Below, one piece after another: positions 60,100 to 64,000 of a stretch of 64,000 bases of DNA; the stretch's first letter is position 1; every line of letters begins with the position of its first letter. The position numbers were made by a program, and so were the translations under genes. The DNA is taken from positions 30,964,501-31,028,500 of the forward strand of contig NC_080559.1 of assembly GCF_030253575.1 (NCBI RefSeq). Reading direction: 5' to 3'. This stretch comes from Rhododendron vialii (Eukaryota > Streptophyta > Magnoliopsida > Ericales > Ericaceae). The notes beneath the pieces are model-generated. The model saw nothing but the letters and a program-made list of their open reading frames with translations, had not been told where the DNA came from and ran no database searches.

Positions 60100-62359
60100 C
60101 TAGGAGAGCGGCTCGTGCCAGCACGAGGTATCTCATGCCTGGTATTGAGAAGATGTGTTTATCTGCGGTAAAAGTTGTGGTGTTGTGAGAGCGTAATTTG
60201 TTGGAACCAGTGTTTATGTATTTACAATATTTTGAAGCCATACGGTAGCTAATTATATAGAGGGGAGTTTGATACAAGTTTATGTTCCATAACATGAGCC
60301 AAAAAGATATGTCATCAGGTTTGAAAAGTTTTGTAGTGAGAAGAGTAGAGGTGGCTGCAAATTATGCACATCAAAAGATTTGCCGCAACATCTACAATTC
60401 TGAGAGGTAGAACAAAAGGTTTGTTTGACAGAGTTAGTCTTTCTTTTGCTTATTCTTGAGGGGTTCCAGAGGACAAATGGGGCTCGAATCATCATAGTAG
60501 GACACCTTGCAGTGTAAACACATAATTTACTTGTGAGTTACTCCCTCTGTCCTATAATATTTGTCCGGTCCGCGAAACGAGGACTACAAAATAATGCATT
60601 TCTTTCGATAAAAAATTTAAATTTTTTTCATAAGTTAAAAGAACTCGTCGAGATCTAGTAAATTGTTGAATTTTTTTTCAACTTTTCTTACAAAAATAGT
60701 ATTATTTTTACGTCTCCGTTTTACGAACCGAACAAATATTATGGGACGGAGGGAGTATGTTGTAACAAAATAAGAGAAGCGGGGAAAAGCATAAAGGCAA
60801 GCTCTAAGCACAAAAGAAATGATCAATGAGCGTAGAATAATGCTGCAACCTAGACTAACTAAGCTGAGTCATAATAATGAATTAATTTAGTTAAGCACAA
60901 TCAAGGTGCAAAAACAATGGCTGAGAAATTAGCGAACAAATGAGATTGAATCAGCACAGTGGCACACTGCACAAAGTAAGACATATTCTAGTTGTAAGCT
61001 AACTACAAAAGGAACAATACTTAGCTGACACTCATGCTCCATCTTAGGCAAATCAAGCGGACTGCTAAAAGCCAAGAATGTGAAAAGAAATAACATAGTT
61101 ATCATTATTAGGCAAAACAAATTTATTCCGCTGTACGTGCACAACACAAAAAAGGAAGGCAAAAGCAATCAAGCTAGCAGATAAGTTTGGCACATAAACA
61201 AGTTTAGAATAGCTGAATTATATAAAATTATTCCATTGATTATGGCGCCAAAAAATGCGCACACTATATAAGAGTACCTAAGAAGGTCTTAAGGAACCAT
61301 AATTTGGTCACCAAGACGAAGATGCTGAATCCAGAAGGTCATAAGCAACCATAATTTGATTGGCAACACAAAGATGCCGAATCCAAATGGTAACAAATAC
61401 AAATCTTTGTGTGTTCATAGGGAGCATGCGCAAAAGATATTGAGCAGCACCTAAAAAGGTTGGAAGCAGTATAGATCCCAATAATTAGTCCGTTGGCCAA
61501 CATCTGGACACCGAATTTAACTTTTTAAAAAAATGCAAACAACAACTGGAGTCATACACAAGCTGCACACAATATGCTCAAACAAGTAAACAACAATTCT
61601 AACTCGACAAAGCCTCGTCCAAAATAAAGCCACACAAATCGGATACTCAAATGCTACTACTCAGCAAGAAGAGAAAAAAAACAAAACTACACGAGCATAA
61701 CCCCCGAATGAAATGCAACCCTGCGAAGAACAATTTGAAACCCACAAACCTCCGCCCAACAAAATAAAAGCACGCAAAAGGGAACTTAATAAATAAAATA
61801 CCATGATGAACCGAATAACCTTTGGCAAAATGTACCCGGGGGCGGGAAACCACCGATCACGCTCACAGAGAACACAGAAAGAGTGAAACCGGACAAAAAA
61901 CGATGAGCGAAAACCCACAAACCGCACAGTAGGGAAACGGCACACGCATAAAAGTGAACGAACCTAACCTGAGAGGACGAGTTTGAGAGCAGAACACCAC
62001 CGGAGAAAAATCGATCCGCTTGCTCCGCACTAACCCCACGAACAGTCTCCCCTCTCACTGCCTAGAAACATCTGCGTCCATCATAGAGGCCAGATATTTC
62101 TACAGTCTCTCGTCAAAAGCAAGAAGCATGACGCCAGTAAGGCACATCGCCAAAATACAAAACTGCCCCTAGCATCATAACCGACGGCTGGGCAATCTTT
62201 TTTTTGGAGGGCAAAATTGGAAAATCACAGCCGAAATTGGCAAGCGTGGGCAAAATTGGAAAATCACGGGTGAAATTGACAAGCGTTTTAATTTTGCAAG
62301 CGGTGAATTTTTGCCAAGCGTCCCACTTGGCTGTTGTTCCTTTAGTTTAAAGCTTTAGA
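60100..62359 (-). mobile_element. Candidate non-autonomous Helitron
   Basis: Read on the minus strand, the 3' end at 60100 is CTCTCCTAG followed by host T, preceded by the hairpin CTCGTGCTGGCACGAG, the classic Helitron CTRR end with a subterminal stem. The likely 5' end is TCTAAAGCTTTAAACTAAAG at 62359. The flanking sequence is continuous with the related remnant at 22090-22110, which lacks the insert and so supports both borders. The 2.26-kb body has no Rep/helicase. The right flank base is not the expected T, which lowers confidence. Confidence 0.6.
60541..60755. mobile_element. Stowaway (Tc1/mariner) MITE
   Basis: The ends CTCCCTCTGTCCTATAATAT and ATATTATGGGACGGAGGGAG, with TA on both sides (60539-60540 and 60756-60757), are the textbook Stowaway signature. 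215 bp, non-coding, inserted inside the Helitron candidate. Confidence 0.9.
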
Positions 62360-62772
62360 AACCAAGTTGGCCATCTTAAATGCCGAAATCCATCTTACAA
62401 TACCTGCAATCCGATCAAGCTATCTTTGATTCCCTGTGGTACGATCCCGAACTTCCGGTTATTATGCTACCGACGACGATTTAGCTCTACGCTTGAGGTT
62501 TTCTCAACCTTATATTTGAAGGCGAGATTGTAGTGCTAAGCAACTGTCCAACATATTTTGAATGATCTAAATGGGCTGCTCTGGCACCACGTGGTACCCA
62601 AAAATATATCAACGCAAGGGGATACGTAATGAATCTATCAGATGATGGATCCACCAAATCACATGATCCGTGCAAACAAAAACAATTGTGAACCCACGAA
62701 TGCACTCTTAAAATTCCTTTTCGATTATCTCCACTATATATATTTAGCTGCGTGTGTTCCACTAAATAAAAT

Positions 62773-63002
62773 TAGTATTTATTTAAAAAATAAGTATTTA
62801 TTTTTGAAATAAAAGATGATGTATTGTAAGAGAATGACATGTCTCGTAAAATGTGAATTAGTACTTAAAAAAAATATGAACTTTAACAGAACGGAAATGT
62901 TCTTATTTTTTAAGTACTCATTTTTCATTTTACGAGACAGGTCATTCTCTCGCAATACATCATCTTTAATTCAAAAATAAATATTTATTTGGAAATTAAT
63001 AC
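62773..63002. repeat. Foldback MITE
   Basis: The left arm (AGATGATGTATTGTAAGAGA, ATGACATGTCTCGTAAAATG, GTACTTAAAAAA) faces its reverse complement in the right arm (CATTTTACGAGACAGGTCAT, TCTCTCGCAATACATCATCT). About 230 bp, no coding capacity, superfamily unknown. Confidence 0.75.
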
Positions 63003-64000
63003 ACAATATTTGTGTAACTTTTATAATTGGGCCTTATGTTCTAACAAAATTTGAAAACTAAACTTTGTTTAATTTGGATTTTGAAAAACTTTTTAAGGTA
63101 TGAATAAAGAGAGAGATATATAGATAATAAAATAGAAGTAGTGACCGGTGGAAAAATTTATTGGGAACCACCTTATCTTACGTCAAGACGGCCGCGGTGA
63201 CAAGAAATGCGGGTTAGTACTACTATATTCATGGGAAATTACATTAAACCCCCTTTAACTACCATCCGGTCACATATTGCCCCCCTCAACTACCAAATCC
63301 AACACTTAACCCCTTTAATTATCATTTGCTGAAATCGCGTGGATGACGTTAACAGAAGTCTTGAAATTACCTTATTACCCAACCCAATCCCTCCACTGGT
63401 AAACCCTAATAATCTCTCTCGCCTCCCCTCTACAACTGCAAGAGGAAATCCAACCAGCCACCTTAAAAATATCCTATCTTGTTGTTGAAACATTGAACTA
63501 AGCACCACCCCAATCATCTTAGCACCTGCACCACCAGTTATCATCTTTACACCACAGCCTACCAACTTTTCGCCACTAAAACTTATCGATCATAACCAAG
63601 CGCTCACTACGATCATGAACAATCGTCGAAACCCAACACCGTCGAACTTGAGCATCTCCAGCAACCTCCTTGGGTGAGGAATTCAGAGGTTTTGCCGAGC
63701 AAAAATGCTCAAAACACAAATGCAACTATCTCGCCATTACCTCCACGGTGTCATCATCGCCTCTACTCGACGGCAACTTCTATCATCGGTGTCACTATAA
63801 GTGATCGTGGACAGCTCTGATCAGGAACAACTCTATGTCGGTCGGCTCTCCAATCGTCAACAATTGTATACCTCGTTGGCATCTCCGATTGTTGGCTCTG
63901 GTGCCAGATTTCGATGGGTTTTTCGATTTCGGAGACGTAGTTTTCATTTGATTTCGTCCCTTTGAGAGAGAGGGCAAAGGGTGGTTTTTAATTTCTAGGT
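63003..64000. other. Repeat-derived end of window
   Basis: AAACCCCCTTTAACTACC and TTGCCCCCCTCAACTACC (63245-63295) are the near-tandem words seen at one end of many plant DNA transposons. GAGCATCTCCAGCAACCTCC at 63652 is a left end of the GAGCATCTCC family whose right end is outside the window. No gene is supported. Confidence 0.4.

Larger units (their letters stand above)
59070..62560 (+). mobile_element. Non-coding retroelement-like remnant, second copy
   Basis: Related in layout to 20930-22310. It has ATCGAT-core hairpins (GTATCGATAC pairs at about 59125-59160, 59200-59222 and 59262-59297), then ATGTGTGAGTAGTTT (59657-59671), then, beyond a nested Helitron candidate, AACCAAGTTGGCC (62360 on), CCCTGTGGTACGATCCCG and CTCTACGCTTGAGG. 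It resembles an LTR or leader segment of plant Gypsy-type elements. No retroviral-type domains seen. It is a fossil and its ends are not resolved. Confidence 0.4.

Overview
This is nuclear DNA of a flowering plant, most likely a eudicot. The base composition is AT-rich, the genes have GT-AG introns, and there are plant-specific families (OVATE, WAT1-related, legume-lectin receptor kinase) plus a dense load of short plant transposons (Tourist/Harbinger-, hAT-, Mutator- and Stowaway-type MITEs, a Helitron candidate, a solo LTR). I cannot name the species.

Layout. 0-5 kb: repeats only (a large foldback, MITEs, a Copia-like solo LTR). 5.15-5.49 kb (+): a small OVATE-family repressor. 6.05-9.63 kb (-): a seven-exon WAT1-related transporter, 383 aa when spliced. 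12.5-15.9 kb (+): ribosomal protein L9 (uL6), three exons, 194 aa, with a classic Site II/telo-box promoter. 17.47-19.49 kb (+): an intronless L-type lectin receptor-like kinase, 673 aa, whose kinase domain looks catalytically dead. 19.5-25 kb: gene-free and full of transposons. 25.28-31.45 kb (+): a nine-exon mitochondrial stomatin-like protein (SLP/STOML2 type), 418 aa. 33.24-33.63 kb (-): a Kazal-type inhibitor. 38.16-38.77 kb (+): a small acidic protein with an N-myristoylation signal. 41.3-55.3 kb (-): a cluster of UNC93-like MFS membrane proteins. 55-64 kb: transposons, including a Helitron candidate nested in an old retroelement-like sequence.

The most informative part is the UNC93-like cluster. 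An older tandem duplication gave genes A and B. A segment of about 7.8 kb, running from inside intron 1 of A through B and its upstream spacer, was then duplicated head-to-tail. This made C (an exon-1-only stump of A, now also carrying two MITEs) and D (a full copy of B). Paralogous empty sites date several MITE insertions relative to the duplication. In A, B and D alike, intron 1 is bounded by direct repeats that span both splice junctions, which is the expected footprint of intron birth by tandem duplication of an AGGT-containing exon segment.

Apart from the UNC93 cluster the genes are unrelated single-copy neighbours with no sign of functional clustering. All gene models are my own splicing of the sequence, checked for frame continuity and GT-AG borders but not against transcripts.
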